Assembly: GCA_946482075.1 (NCBI GenBank)
Contig: CAMLQG010000100.1
Location: forward strand, 1-11,260
Direction of reading: 5' to 3'
DNA length: 11,260 bases
DNA from: an uncultured Erythrobacteraceae bacterium
GTDB lineage: Bacteria > Pseudomonadota > Alphaproteobacteria > Sphingomonadales > Sphingomonadaceae
The notes beneath the pieces are model-generated. The model made no database searches, was not told the origin of the DNA, and saw nothing but the letters and a program-made list of their open reading frames with translations. This document shows positions 1-5,871 of this stretch, in pieces. The position numbers and the translations under genes were made by a program. Within the stretch, counting starts at the first letter, position 1. Every line of letters begins with the position of its first letter.

Positions 1-240
1 GAAGCGATGGAAACGCGGTTTCCCTGGCGCGGCTTCATTCAGGACTGGCTGATGGCGTCCGCCGTGCTCAGCCTCTATCTCGGCATCGGCGCGGTCCTTT
101 CCGGCACCGGACGGGGCTTCATGCAGTTGCCGCTCATCGCGCCGCAGCTCCTGCTCTCCGTGATGCTGTTTCCGATGGTCGGGCGTATCGTGGCCTCGCT
201 CGATCGCCTGCGCCTGACCAGGATCAGGGTCATCTCCTGA
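1..240 (+). CDS. mreD: Rod shape-determining protein MreD, C-terminal part (5' end outside window)
   Basis: The reading frame is open from the first base (Glu-Ala before the first Met at 7) to TGA at 238-240, so this is the 3' end of a longer gene. About 79 residues are visible. They contain two hydrophobic stretches (roughly 'LMASAVLSLYLGIGAVL' and 'LIAPQLLLSVMLFPMVG') followed by a short basic end, as in the last membrane segments of MreD. MreD is an inner-membrane subunit of the elongasome that works with MreB, MreC, PBP2 and RodA to guide lateral wall synthesis. The stop codon overlaps the mrdA start by one base (TGATG), which suggests translational coupling. Sequence similarity in such a short membrane fragment is weak, so the call leans on the canonical mreD-mrdA-rodA order. 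Confidence 0.85.
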   Translation, partial: EAMETRFPWRGFIQDWLMASAVLSLYLGIGAVLSGTGRGFMQLPLIAPQLLLSVMLFPMVGRIVASLDRLRLTRIRVIS

Positions 241-2324
241 TGCCGCGCGGTATCCACAAGCAGAACATCACGTCGGGCGCGCTGCGCAACACATTCGATC
301 GCCGGGCAGTGGTGGTCGGTGGGCTGCAGATCGGCGTCGGCGTGCTGCTCGCCTCGCGCATGGCCTATATCGCGGTGGCGGAGAATGAGAAGTACAAGAT
401 GGAGGCGGAAAGCAATCGGGTGAACCTCACCCTGATTCCGCCGCGCCGGGGCTGGATTCTCGACCGCAACGGTGCTCCGCTTGCGTCCAATCGCGCGGAT
501 TTTCGCGTCGACGTCATCCCTGACCGGATGATAGATCATGACGAGACGATCACCGAACTCGGCAAGCTGCTCAGCCTGAGCGATGTCGAACTGCGCGATC
601 TCAAGGACAAGATCGAGGATTCGCGCGGTTTCCGACCGGTAGAAGTCGCCTCCAGGCTGGACTGGGACCGGTTTGCGGCGGTCAGCGTGCGCCTGCCCGA
701 TCTTCCCGGTGTGGTGCCTCAGCGGGGCTATTCGCGATTCTATCCCACCGGCCCGTCGGTCGGCCACCTGATCGGCTATGTCGGCACGGCTTCGGCCGAG
801 GAATACGAGGCGGATCGCAATCCGCTGTTGATCACGCCGGGCTACAAGATCGGCAAGGACGGGGTCGAAAAGCAGTTCGAACAGACCCTGCGCGGCTATC
901 CCGGCGCCCGGCGCGTGGAAGTGACAGCTTCGGGCCGCATCGTGCGCGATCTGGAAACGCGCGAGGACGTCCAGGGCAAATCCGTGAAGCTCACCATCGA
1001 CGGCCCGCTGCAGGATTATGCCGCGCGGCGGATCGGCCTCGAATCCGGTTCCGTCGTGGTCATGGACTGCCTGACCGGCGATCTCCTGTGTGCCGCGTCC
1101 ATGCCGAGCTTCGATCCCAACAGCTTTTCCGACGGCATCGGGCGTATCGAATGGAAGATGCTGTCGGACGACGATCACGTGCCCTTGCGCAACAAGGTGC
1201 TGAAAGGGCTCTATCCACCCGGCTCCACCGTGAAGCCGATGGTGGCGATGTCCTTCCTCGAAGCGGGGCTCGATCCCGAAGAATCCGTCTTCTGCGGCGG
1301 CGGCTTGCGTGTCGGCAATCGCGTATTCCACTGCTGGAATCGGCGCGGGCACGGCCAGGTCAACATGGCAAAAGGCATCTATCAGAGCTGCGACGTCTAT
1401 TTCTATCACTTCGCCCAGCGCATGGGGATGGACGTGATCGCGGCGATGGCCAAGCGGCTCGGCATGGGGCAGCAATTTCCGCTCCCGGTGCTCAGCCAAT
1501 TCTTCGGGACCGTCCCCGATCCGGCCTGGAAGCTCAAGAAATACAAGCGGGAGTGGCAGCCCTTCGACACGGTGAACGCCACGATCGGCCAAGGCTATAT
1601 GCTTGCCAATCCCCTGCAATTGGGAGTGATGGCTGCCCGCATCGCGACGGGCAACAAGATCATGCCCCATCTTCTGTGGGGCAAGGGACACGACAAGCTC
1701 GATTCCATGAATTTCCATCCAGGTCATGTTGAAATCGTTCGCCAGGCCATGCGCGATGTCGTCAACGGCCCCGGTACCGCCCATCGCGCCAGGCTTCCGC
1801 TCGACGGGATCGAAATGGCTGGCAAGACCGGCACCGCGCAGGTCGTGTCGCTGAACGTATCCAGCGGCAAGGGCGGCTTGTGGAAGCATCGCGACCACGG
1901 GCTGTTCATCTTCTTCGCACCCGTCGAAAACCCGCGTTATGCCGGCGCGGTGGTCATCGAGCATGGCGGCGGATCGGGCGCGGCCTATCCCATCGCGCGC
2001 GACGTGATGACCTTCCTGTTCGATCCGAACAAGGCGCTGGAAGCGCTCTACGCGTTGGAGAAAGGCTGGGGCGGCACGCCGCAGCAGCGCATGGCCGCGA
2101 GATACGCGGCCTATTCGCAGGAGTTCGGCACCGGTGCGCCGCGCCCGCCCAGTGCGGAAGCGATCGATCGCGCGGTCAATGCCGACGCGGCGTCCGCCCA
2201 GGCCCGGCAACCTATCGCAACGGAAGCCGCTACGCCCGCACCCGAACCGGTTGGCCAGGACAACATCGCACCTGCCGCGGCACCTTCCCCACCACCCATT
2301 CCTTCGGAAGCCGAACCGCGATGA
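240..2324 (+). CDS. mrdA: Penicillin-binding protein 2 (elongasome D,D-transpeptidase)
   Basis: This 694-aa class B PBP cross-links peptidoglycan stem peptides during cell elongation, in complex with the glycosyltransferase RodA. A single N-terminal membrane anchor lies at about residues 22-46. A PBP dimerisation/pedestal region follows (about 62-235, including 'RRGWILDRNG' at 69-78), then the transpeptidase domain (about 268-595). The catalytic motifs are all present: S329-T-V-K332 (nucleophile Ser329), S383-C-D385 (the SxD form typical of PBP2) and K529-T-G531. The start ATG at 240 overlaps the mreD stop by one base, and the gene's own stop is in an ATGA overlap with rodA. After about residue 600 the protein carries a roughly 90-residue Ala/Pro-rich tail that looks disordered. 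It is somewhat longer than E. coli PBP2 (633 aa), largely because of that tail. The identification is firm. Confidence 0.97.
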   Translation: MPRGIHKQNITSGALRNTFDRRAVVVGGLQIGVGVLLASRMAYIAVAENEKYKMEAESNRVNLTLIPPRRGWILDRNGAPLASNRADFRVDVIPDRMIDHDETITELGKLLSLSDVELRDLKDKIEDSRGFRPVEVASRLDWDRFAAVSVRLPDLPGVVPQRGYSRFYPTGPSVGHLIGYVGTASAEEYEADRNPLLITPGYKIGKDGVEKQFEQTLRGYPGARRVEVTASGRIVRDLETREDVQGKSVKLTIDGPLQDYAARRIGLESGSVVVMDCLTGDLLCAASMPSFDPNSFSDGIGRIEWKMLSDDDHVPLRNKVLKGLYPPGSTVKPMVAMSFLEAGLDPEESVFCGGGLRVGNRVFHCWNRRGHGQVNMAKGIYQSCDVYFYHFAQRMGMDVIAAMAKRLGMGQQFPLPVLSQFFGTVPDPAWKLKKYKREWQPFDTVNATIGQGYMLANPLQLGVMAARIATGNKIMPHLLWGKGHDKLDSMNFHPGHVEIVRQAMRDVVNGPGTAHRARLPLDGIEMAGKTGTAQVVSLNVSSGKGGLWKHRDHGLFIFFAPVENPRYAGAVVIEHGGGSGAAYPIARDVMTFLFDPNKALEALYALEKGWGGTPQQRMAARYAAYSQEFGTGAPRPPSAEAIDRAVNADAASAQARQPIATEAATPAPEPVGQDNIAPAAAPSPPPIPSEAEPR

Positions 2325-3442
2325 GCCGCTCGATCGTCCCCGCGCCGATCGCCCGCCTGCCCTGGCAAGCGATCCTCCCGCTGACCGTGCTGGTCTGTTT
2401 CGGCGCGGCGGTCCTCAATTCGGCCGCGGGCGGGCATATGAAGCCCTACGCGGAATCGCATCTCATCCGTTTCGGGATATTCCTCGTCATGGCGCTCGTC
2501 ATGTCGCGGGTTCCCCGCGAAGTGGTGCGCCTGGCGGCATTTCCGATCTACATCGCGGTGCTGGTCCTTCTCGTGCTGGTGGAACTGCTCGGCGCGATCG
2601 GCGGCGGCAGCCAGCGCTGGCTCGATCTCGGCTTCATCGTGCTGCAGCCATCGGAATTCATGAAGCCCGCGATCGTGCTGGTGCTCGCGCGGTTCTATGA
2701 TTCCCTCCCGCCGGCGATGACGGGCAGCTGGCGATCCCTCATTCCGGCCGGCGCATTGATCGGCGTGCCCATGGTCCTCGTACTGATTCAGCCCGATCTC
2801 GGAACCGCGCTTGCGATCACGTTCGGCGGCGTGGTGATGATGTTCCTCGCCGGCCTTCCTTTCCGCTGGTTCGTGGGCGGCGCGCTCGCGGCGATGATCG
2901 CCGCGCCGATCGCCTTTTTCTTCGGCCTGCGCGACTATCAGCGACAGCGCGTGTGGACATTCCTCGATCCGGAAAGCGACCCGCTGGGCACCGGCTATCA
3001 CATCACCCAGTCCAAGATCGCGATCGGCTCCGGCGGGCTGACCGGCAAGGGCTTCGGCAATGGCTCGCAGAGCCATCTCGACTACCTGCCCGAACCGCAT
3101 ACCGATTTCGTCTTCGCCACCATGGCGGAGGAATGGGGCCTGCTGGGCGGGCTGGCGGTGCTGCTGATCTTCGGCATCGTGCTGCGCTGGGGCCGGAACG
3201 TCGCCCGCCGCGCGCCGGATCGCTTCTCCAGCCTTCTGGCCGCGGGCATGACGGCGACGATCTTCTTCTACATGGCGATCAATCTGATGATGGTCATGGG
3301 GCTGGCCCCCGTCGTCGGCATCCCCCTGCCTTTCATGAGCCATGGCGGATCGTCGATGCTTACCAACATGATCTGCATCGGCACGCTGATGGCAGTCGAT
3401 CGCTGGTCGCGTTCGGGGCCGCGCAGCCTGACGCAAGGCTGA
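2321..3442 (+). CDS. rodA: RodA, SEDS-family peptidoglycan glycosyltransferase
   Basis: This 373-aa polytopic inner-membrane protein polymerises lipid II into glycan strands, and PBP2, encoded just upstream, cross-links them. The start ATG at 2321 lies in the ATGA overlap with the mrdA stop. The frame stays open further upstream, but only this start gives the normal short RodA N-terminus. SEDS signatures are visible: 'RWLDLGFIVLQPSEFMK' at about 99-115, 'QPDLGTA' at 157-163, 'LPEPHTDFVFA' at 256-266 and 'PFMSHGGSSML' at 337-347. Asp262 in the third motif lies where the essential Asp of E. coli RodA is, with the same number. About ten hydrophobic segments fit the SEDS fold. FtsW is the main alternative family, but it sits in the dcw cluster, and adjacency to mrdA favours RodA. 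No clear intrinsic terminator follows. Confidence 0.97.
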   Translation: MSRSIVPAPIARLPWQAILPLTVLVCFGAAVLNSAAGGHMKPYAESHLIRFGIFLVMALVMSRVPREVVRLAAFPIYIAVLVLLVLVELLGAIGGGSQRWLDLGFIVLQPSEFMKPAIVLVLARFYDSLPPAMTGSWRSLIPAGALIGVPMVLVLIQPDLGTALAITFGGVVMMFLAGLPFRWFVGGALAAMIAAPIAFFFGLRDYQRQRVWTFLDPESDPLGTGYHITQSKIAIGSGGLTGKGFGNGSQSHLDYLPEPHTDFVFATMAEEWGLLGGLAVLLIFGIVLRWGRNVARRAPDRFSSLLAAGMTATIFFYMAINLMMVMGLAPVVGIPLPFMSHGGSSMLTNMICIGTLMAVDRWSRSGPRSLTQG

Positions 3443-3464
3443 AGGGCCTCGGTGGGTAGGTAGG

Positions 3465-3482
3465 GTCCCCTAGTTGGGGGAC
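3465..3482. promoter_or_regulatory. 18-bp interrupted palindrome, possible operator (or weak rodA terminator stem)
   Basis: GTCCCCTAGTTGGGGGAC has perfect 6-bp arms (GTCCCC/GGGGAC), and 14 of its 18 positions agree with the reverse complement. It begins 22 nt after the rodA stop and ends at the base before a TTGAGA hexamer. Its size, symmetry and position just upstream of a -35 element resemble a dimeric activator site such as a LuxR-type box. As RNA it could form a 6-bp hairpin, but no U-tract follows, so a terminator role is less likely. The protein that might bind here is unknown. Confidence 0.35.
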
Positions 3483-3511
3483 TTGAGACCAGTATTTCCG
3501 CGGCCTATGGG
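3483..3511 (+). promoter_or_regulatory. Possible sigma70-type promoter upstream of the winged-helix regulator
   Basis: TTGAGA (3483-3488) and TATGGG (3506-3511) are separated by 17 nt. The -35 matches the consensus in five of six positions, while the -10 keeps only the TAT core. Transcription would start near 3518 and give a leader of about 165 nt that contains the long hairpin at 3566-3647. The 18-bp palindrome abuts the -35 directly. This is a pattern match in a GC-rich genome and is moderate evidence at best. Confidence 0.35.
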
Positions 3512-3551
3512 CCCTGCAACAGCCCCCTGACGTCGTGCGGAGCAGTGTTCC

Positions 3552-3576
3552 GGAACGATCGTCAAGCGCTCCCGTT
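3552..3576 (+). promoter_or_regulatory. Candidate EcfG (general stress response sigma factor) promoter
   Basis: GGAAC (3552-3556), 16 nt, then CGTT (3573-3576) reproduces the consensus reported for alphaproteobacterial EcfG promoters (GGAAC-N16/17-CGTT). The site is intergenic, in the right orientation and about 100 nt upstream of the regulator start. The start site would be near 3583. The GGAAC is also the right half of a perfect palindrome, GTTCCGGAAC (3547-3556). The -10 lies inside the 5' arm of the long hairpin. The match is exact but short, and no other clear EcfG site was noticed in the other intergenic regions. Confidence 0.5.
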
Positions 3577-3647
3577 CTTCCTGCGGACCTTTGCAGGGCA
3601 ATCCCTCAGCCCTGCATGGCGGTTCGCAGTGAGAGGAACGGGAGCGC
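3566..3647 (+). promoter_or_regulatory. Long three-stem RNA hairpin in the leader of the winged-helix gene
   Basis: Three coaxial stems are visible. Stem 1 is a perfect 12-bp pairing of 3566-3577 (GCGCTCCCGTTC) with 3636-3647. Stem 2 pairs 3582-3589 with 3621-3628 (eight pairs, one G-U). Stem 3 is a perfect 8-bp pairing of 3592-3599 (TGCAGGGC) with 3609-3616, closed by a 9-nt loop AATCCCTCA (3600-3608). The internal loops are 4/7 nt and 2/4 nt. That is 28 pairs in 82 nt, lying between the candidate promoters and the gene. No U-tract follows, so it is not an ordinary terminator. It could be a cis-regulatory leader or a small RNA. It matches no named RNA family that I recognise. Confidence 0.6.
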
Positions 3648-3669
3648 ACGCATCTGCCTGCAGGCGTGC
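3646..3669 (+). promoter_or_regulatory. Second leader hairpin just upstream of the ribosome-binding site
   Basis: GCACGC (3646-3651) pairs perfectly with GCGTGC (3664-3669) around a 12-nt loop. A self-complementary GCCTGCAGGC (3656-3665) offers an alternative pairing. The hairpin ends four bases before the Shine-Dalgarno sequence GAAAGGA (3673-3679). Its first two bases are also the last two of the long hairpin's 3' arm, so the two folds compete slightly. A role in translation control is inferred from position only. Confidence 0.4.
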
Positions 3670-3684
3670 AATGAAAGGATCGCG

Positions 3685-4107
3685 ATGAGCGGAAACACCG
3701 CCGGCGCCCGAAAGATATATGATCGGCCCGATCCGGCGAACGGAAACGGGCCGCCGGGATCGCCCGACAAATCGTTCTTCGCGCATATCATCGCGATGCG
3801 GCGCAACCGCGATCGGATTTTCGGGCCCGATCTCTTCGGCGAGCCGGCATGGGACATTCTGCTCAATCTGATGGTCGCGCGCTTCGACGAACGCGGGATG
3901 GCGGTGCGCGATCTGGCGGAGGCCATTGGCCATCCCGAAAGCACCACCATCCGGTTCATCGACGCGATGGCCGCCGACCGCCTGCTGGAACGCGACAATC
4001 AGCCCACCGATCCGCGCAACGCCGTCGTGCGCCTCACCGATCGCGCAGCCAGCGCCATGCTGGCCTTCTTCCGGGAAAGTCCGGCCATCTCTTACTCGCC
4101 GCTTTGA
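3685..4107 (+). CDS. Winged-helix (MarR-like) DNA-binding regulator, 140 aa
   Basis: This small transcription factor has a flexible N-terminus (residues 1-30, Gly/Pro/Asp-rich) followed by a winged helix-turn-helix at about 45-130. 'FGEPAWDILLNLMVAR' (51-66) is the first helix. 'VRDLAEAIGHPESTTIRFIDAMAADRLLER' spans about 74-103 in two parts, with the recognition helix near 86-97. 'DPRNAVVRLTD' (109-119) is the wing. The start ATG at 3685 has the Shine-Dalgarno GAAAGGA at 3673-3679 with 5-nt spacing. An in-frame GTG at 3535 would add 50 residues of protein-unlike sequence through the structured leader and is rejected. Similar short winged-helix proteins are, from memory, common in sphingomonads, but I know of no target or ligand. 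There is no visible sensor domain. The MarR superfamily label is structural; the specific role is unknown. Confidence 0.75.
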   Translation: MSGNTAGARKIYDRPDPANGNGPPGSPDKSFFAHIIAMRRNRDRIFGPDLFGEPAWDILLNLMVARFDERGMAVRDLAEAIGHPESTTIRFIDAMAADRLLERDNQPTDPRNAVVRLTDRAASAMLAFFRESPAISYSPL

Positions 4108-4148
4108 AAGTTTGTGATCAACCCCCTTCCCTCTCGCGATCGAGACTG

Positions 4149-4192
4149 TATAGGGAGCGCTCCGCACGATTCGTGCGGCACCGGTTAGCCGG
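4149..4192 (+). promoter_or_regulatory. tRNA upstream region: weak -10-like element and 5' hairpins
   Basis: TATAGG (4149-4154) could be a -10 element, but no -35 stands at the proper distance (the nearest TTGTGA, 4112-4117, is about 31 nt away). It overlaps a perfect GGAGCGCTCC palindrome (4154-4163). A hairpin CCGCACG/CGTGCGG (4162-4168 with 4172-4178, loop ATT) and a small CCGG-TTAG-CCGG repeat (4181-4192) lie just before the mature tRNA. They could be a pre-tRNA leader or the end of the preceding gene's transcript, although there is no U-tract. The promoter call is weak. Confidence 0.25.
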
Positions 4193-4195
4193 AAT

Positions 4196-4271
<76 letters not shown>

Positions 4272-4326
4272 CTCCTTCCCTTTGCAACCCCCGTTAAGGC
4301 GCGGCTCATGCTGGTGGCGCTATCGC

Positions 4327-4355
4327 TTGATTGGCGCAGCGCGGAGAGGTATTTC
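4327..4355 (+). promoter_or_regulatory. Possible promoter for the L,D-transpeptidase gene
   Basis: TTGATT (4327-4332) and TATTTC (4350-4355) stand 17 nt apart, upstream of the gene in the 142-nt gap after the tRNA. The start site would fall near 4361, giving a leader of about 50 nt. Both hexamers are partial matches. No operator-like repeat was seen. Confidence 0.35.
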
Positions 4356-4413
4356 TCTTGAAAGCCAGCGTTTTCGGCGGGAGGCGATGCGAGCCGTACA
4401 GGAGACATGCAGG

Positions 4414-5784
4414 GTGAACAGCCGCCGGATTTCATTGCTCGCCGCGTGCATTCCCGCAATACTCCTGATGGTCGCTCCGTCGACGGCCACGGCGCGCAAG
4501 GCGAAAGTCGCCAAGGAACAGGCGCCTTCGCCCGCAATCCAGGCCCTGATCGACCAGACGCCCCAGAAGGCGGCGGTCCAGTCCTATTACGGCCGCTGGC
4601 GCGGACCGGCGTGGTTCGACGACAACGGCCGTTCGACTGCTGCCCTGATCGCCATTCTGCGCCGTGCGCCGCTGGATGGACTGGCCGCCGGCCCGACGCT
4701 CGCCAACCGGGTGGAGGAGGCGGCACGCTTGGCATCTTCCGGCAATCCGGCGGATCGTATCGCAGCGGGACGCGTCCTGTCGGCGGCCTGGCTTGCCTAT
4801 GTGGAAACGATCCGGCAGCCGGTGGGCAACATGATCTATGGCTACCCTTCGCTGGGGCCCAAGCCGGTCGAGGCCGATCAGATCCTGTCCGCCGCCTCCG
4901 CTGCGCCTTCGCTCGAACAGCATCTGGCCGAAACCTCGGCCGTCAATCCGATCTATGCGGAGCTTCGCCAGGCCGCATGGCAAGCGATGCAGGCCTCGCC
5001 CGGCCCGGGGCCGGATCCGCGCATCGTGGCGAACCTGGCGCGCCTGCGATCCCTGCCCAACGCGCAGCGCTTCGCATTGATCAACGTCGCGACGCAGCGC
5101 ATGCAGATGTTCGAGAACGGGCAGCCGGTGGATTCGATGAAAGTGATCGTCGGCACCAAGGAACTGCCGACCCCGATGATCAGCAGCGTGATCTATTACA
5201 CCACTTTCAATCCTTACTGGAACGTGCCCGATCATCTCGTGCGCAAGACGGTGGCTCCAAACGTGATCCGGCAGGGCCAGGCCTATCTCAAGGCGAGAGG
5301 CTATCAGGTGATGTCGGACTGGACGGGCGACGCCACGGTCGTGCCTGCCGGCAGCATCGATTGGAAAGCGGTGGCGGCCGGTTCGGTCAAGATCCGCGTC
5401 CGCCAATTGCCGGGGCCCGGCAACTCGATGGGGAAACTCAAATTCTCCTTCGCGAACGGACAGGACATCTTCCTGCACGATACGCCGTCGAAGGAACTGT
5501 TCGCGAAATCCGAACGCGATCTGAGCAATGGCTGCATCCGGCTCGAGGATGCGCGGCGGTTCGGGCGCTGGTTGCTGGGCCGTGATCCGGTTGCCCCCTC
5601 GGCAGAGCCCGAGCAATTCGTCAAGCTGCCCCAAGGCGTGCCGGTCTACGTGACCTATCTCACCGCGCAGCCGGTCAGCGGCCAGATCACCTATGCGTCC
5701 GACATCTATGGGTGGGATCGCATCGCCGGCGCGCAGAGCGCTGCGGCATCCTCTGCTTCCTCGGATGCCGTTTCCGCCAAATAG
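4414..5784 (+). CDS. Secreted L,D-transpeptidase of the YcbB/LdtD type
   Basis: This 456-aa enzyme is predicted to form meso-DAP to meso-DAP (3-3) cross-links in peptidoglycan, or to attach substrates to it, in the periplasm. The start GTG at 4414 has AGGAGA (4400-4405) 8 nt upstream and gives a clean Sec signal peptide: basic n-region, hydrophobic core at about 7-21, likely cleavage after 'TATA' near residue 27. An in-frame ATG at 4387 is possible but has a badly spaced Shine-Dalgarno. Residues 38-200 resemble the scaffold region that precedes the catalytic domain in YcbB proteins. The YkuD catalytic domain covers about 219-390. It carries His355 in 'FLHDTPSK' and the nucleophile Cys374 in 'SNGCIRLED', the YcbB spacing of HDTP...S-x-GC-x-R. 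At 456 aa it is shorter than E. coli LdtD (615 aa), and I see no separate peptidoglycan-binding domain. The Ala/Ser-rich C-terminus looks disordered. Family assignment is firm; the exact cross-link made is inferred. Confidence 0.92.
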   Translation: MNSRRISLLAACIPAILLMVAPSTATARKAKVAKEQAPSPAIQALIDQTPQKAAVQSYYGRWRGPAWFDDNGRSTAALIAILRRAPLDGLAAGPTLANRVEEAARLASSGNPADRIAAGRVLSAAWLAYVETIRQPVGNMIYGYPSLGPKPVEADQILSAASAAPSLEQHLAETSAVNPIYAELRQAAWQAMQASPGPGPDPRIVANLARLRSLPNAQRFALINVATQRMQMFENGQPVDSMKVIVGTKELPTPMISSVIYYTTFNPYWNVPDHLVRKTVAPNVIRQGQAYLKARGYQVMSDWTGDATVVPAGSIDWKAVAAGSVKIRVRQLPGPGNSMGKLKFSFANGQDIFLHDTPSKELFAKSERDLSNGCIRLEDARRFGRWLLGRDPVAPSAEPEQFVKLPQGVPVYVTYLTAQPVSGQITYASDIYGWDRIAGAQSAAASSASSDAVSAK

Positions 5785-5814
5785 CCGGCAGGCCGAAGCG
5801 ACGGGCGAATCGCC

Positions 5815-5853
5815 AAAGAAAAAGGGGCAGGAGCGCTGCTCCTGCCCCTCTTC
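5815..5853. terminator. Intrinsic terminator between convergent genes
   Basis: A perfect 12-bp stem, AGGGGCAGGAGC (5823-5834) with GCTCCTGCCCCT (5838-5849), closes a 3-nt loop. Read on the - strand, the stem is followed by TTTTCTTT, a good U-tract, so it should end transcription from the barrel gene. Read on the + strand, the tail is CTTCATT, a poorer tract, so termination of the L,D-transpeptidase transcript is probably less complete. It sits in the 87-nt gap between the two convergent genes. Confidence 0.9.
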
Positions 5854-5871
5854 ATTCGCAAGCCGGTTCGA

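Noticed and set aside
75..2210. Long open frame on the - strand opposite mrdA
   Set aside because: It is fully antisense to a gene with intact PBP2 motifs, and its His/Arg/Ala-rich composition is what the complementary frame of GC-rich coding DNA gives. Similar antisense frames opposite rodA (2111-3436), the L,D-transpeptidase (4432-5634), purT (7207-8166) and the permease (8166-9476) are rejected for the same reason.
3465..3482. Palindrome as the rodA intrinsic terminator
   Set aside because: The stem is short and no T-run follows on the + strand. An operator role fits its position better, although a weak terminator cannot be excluded.
3535..3684. 50-residue N-terminal extension of the winged-helix regulator from a GTG at 3535
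   Set aside because: It would run through the structured leader, lacks a good ribosome-binding site and has no domain-like sequence. The ATG at 3685 has a well-spaced GAAAGGA.
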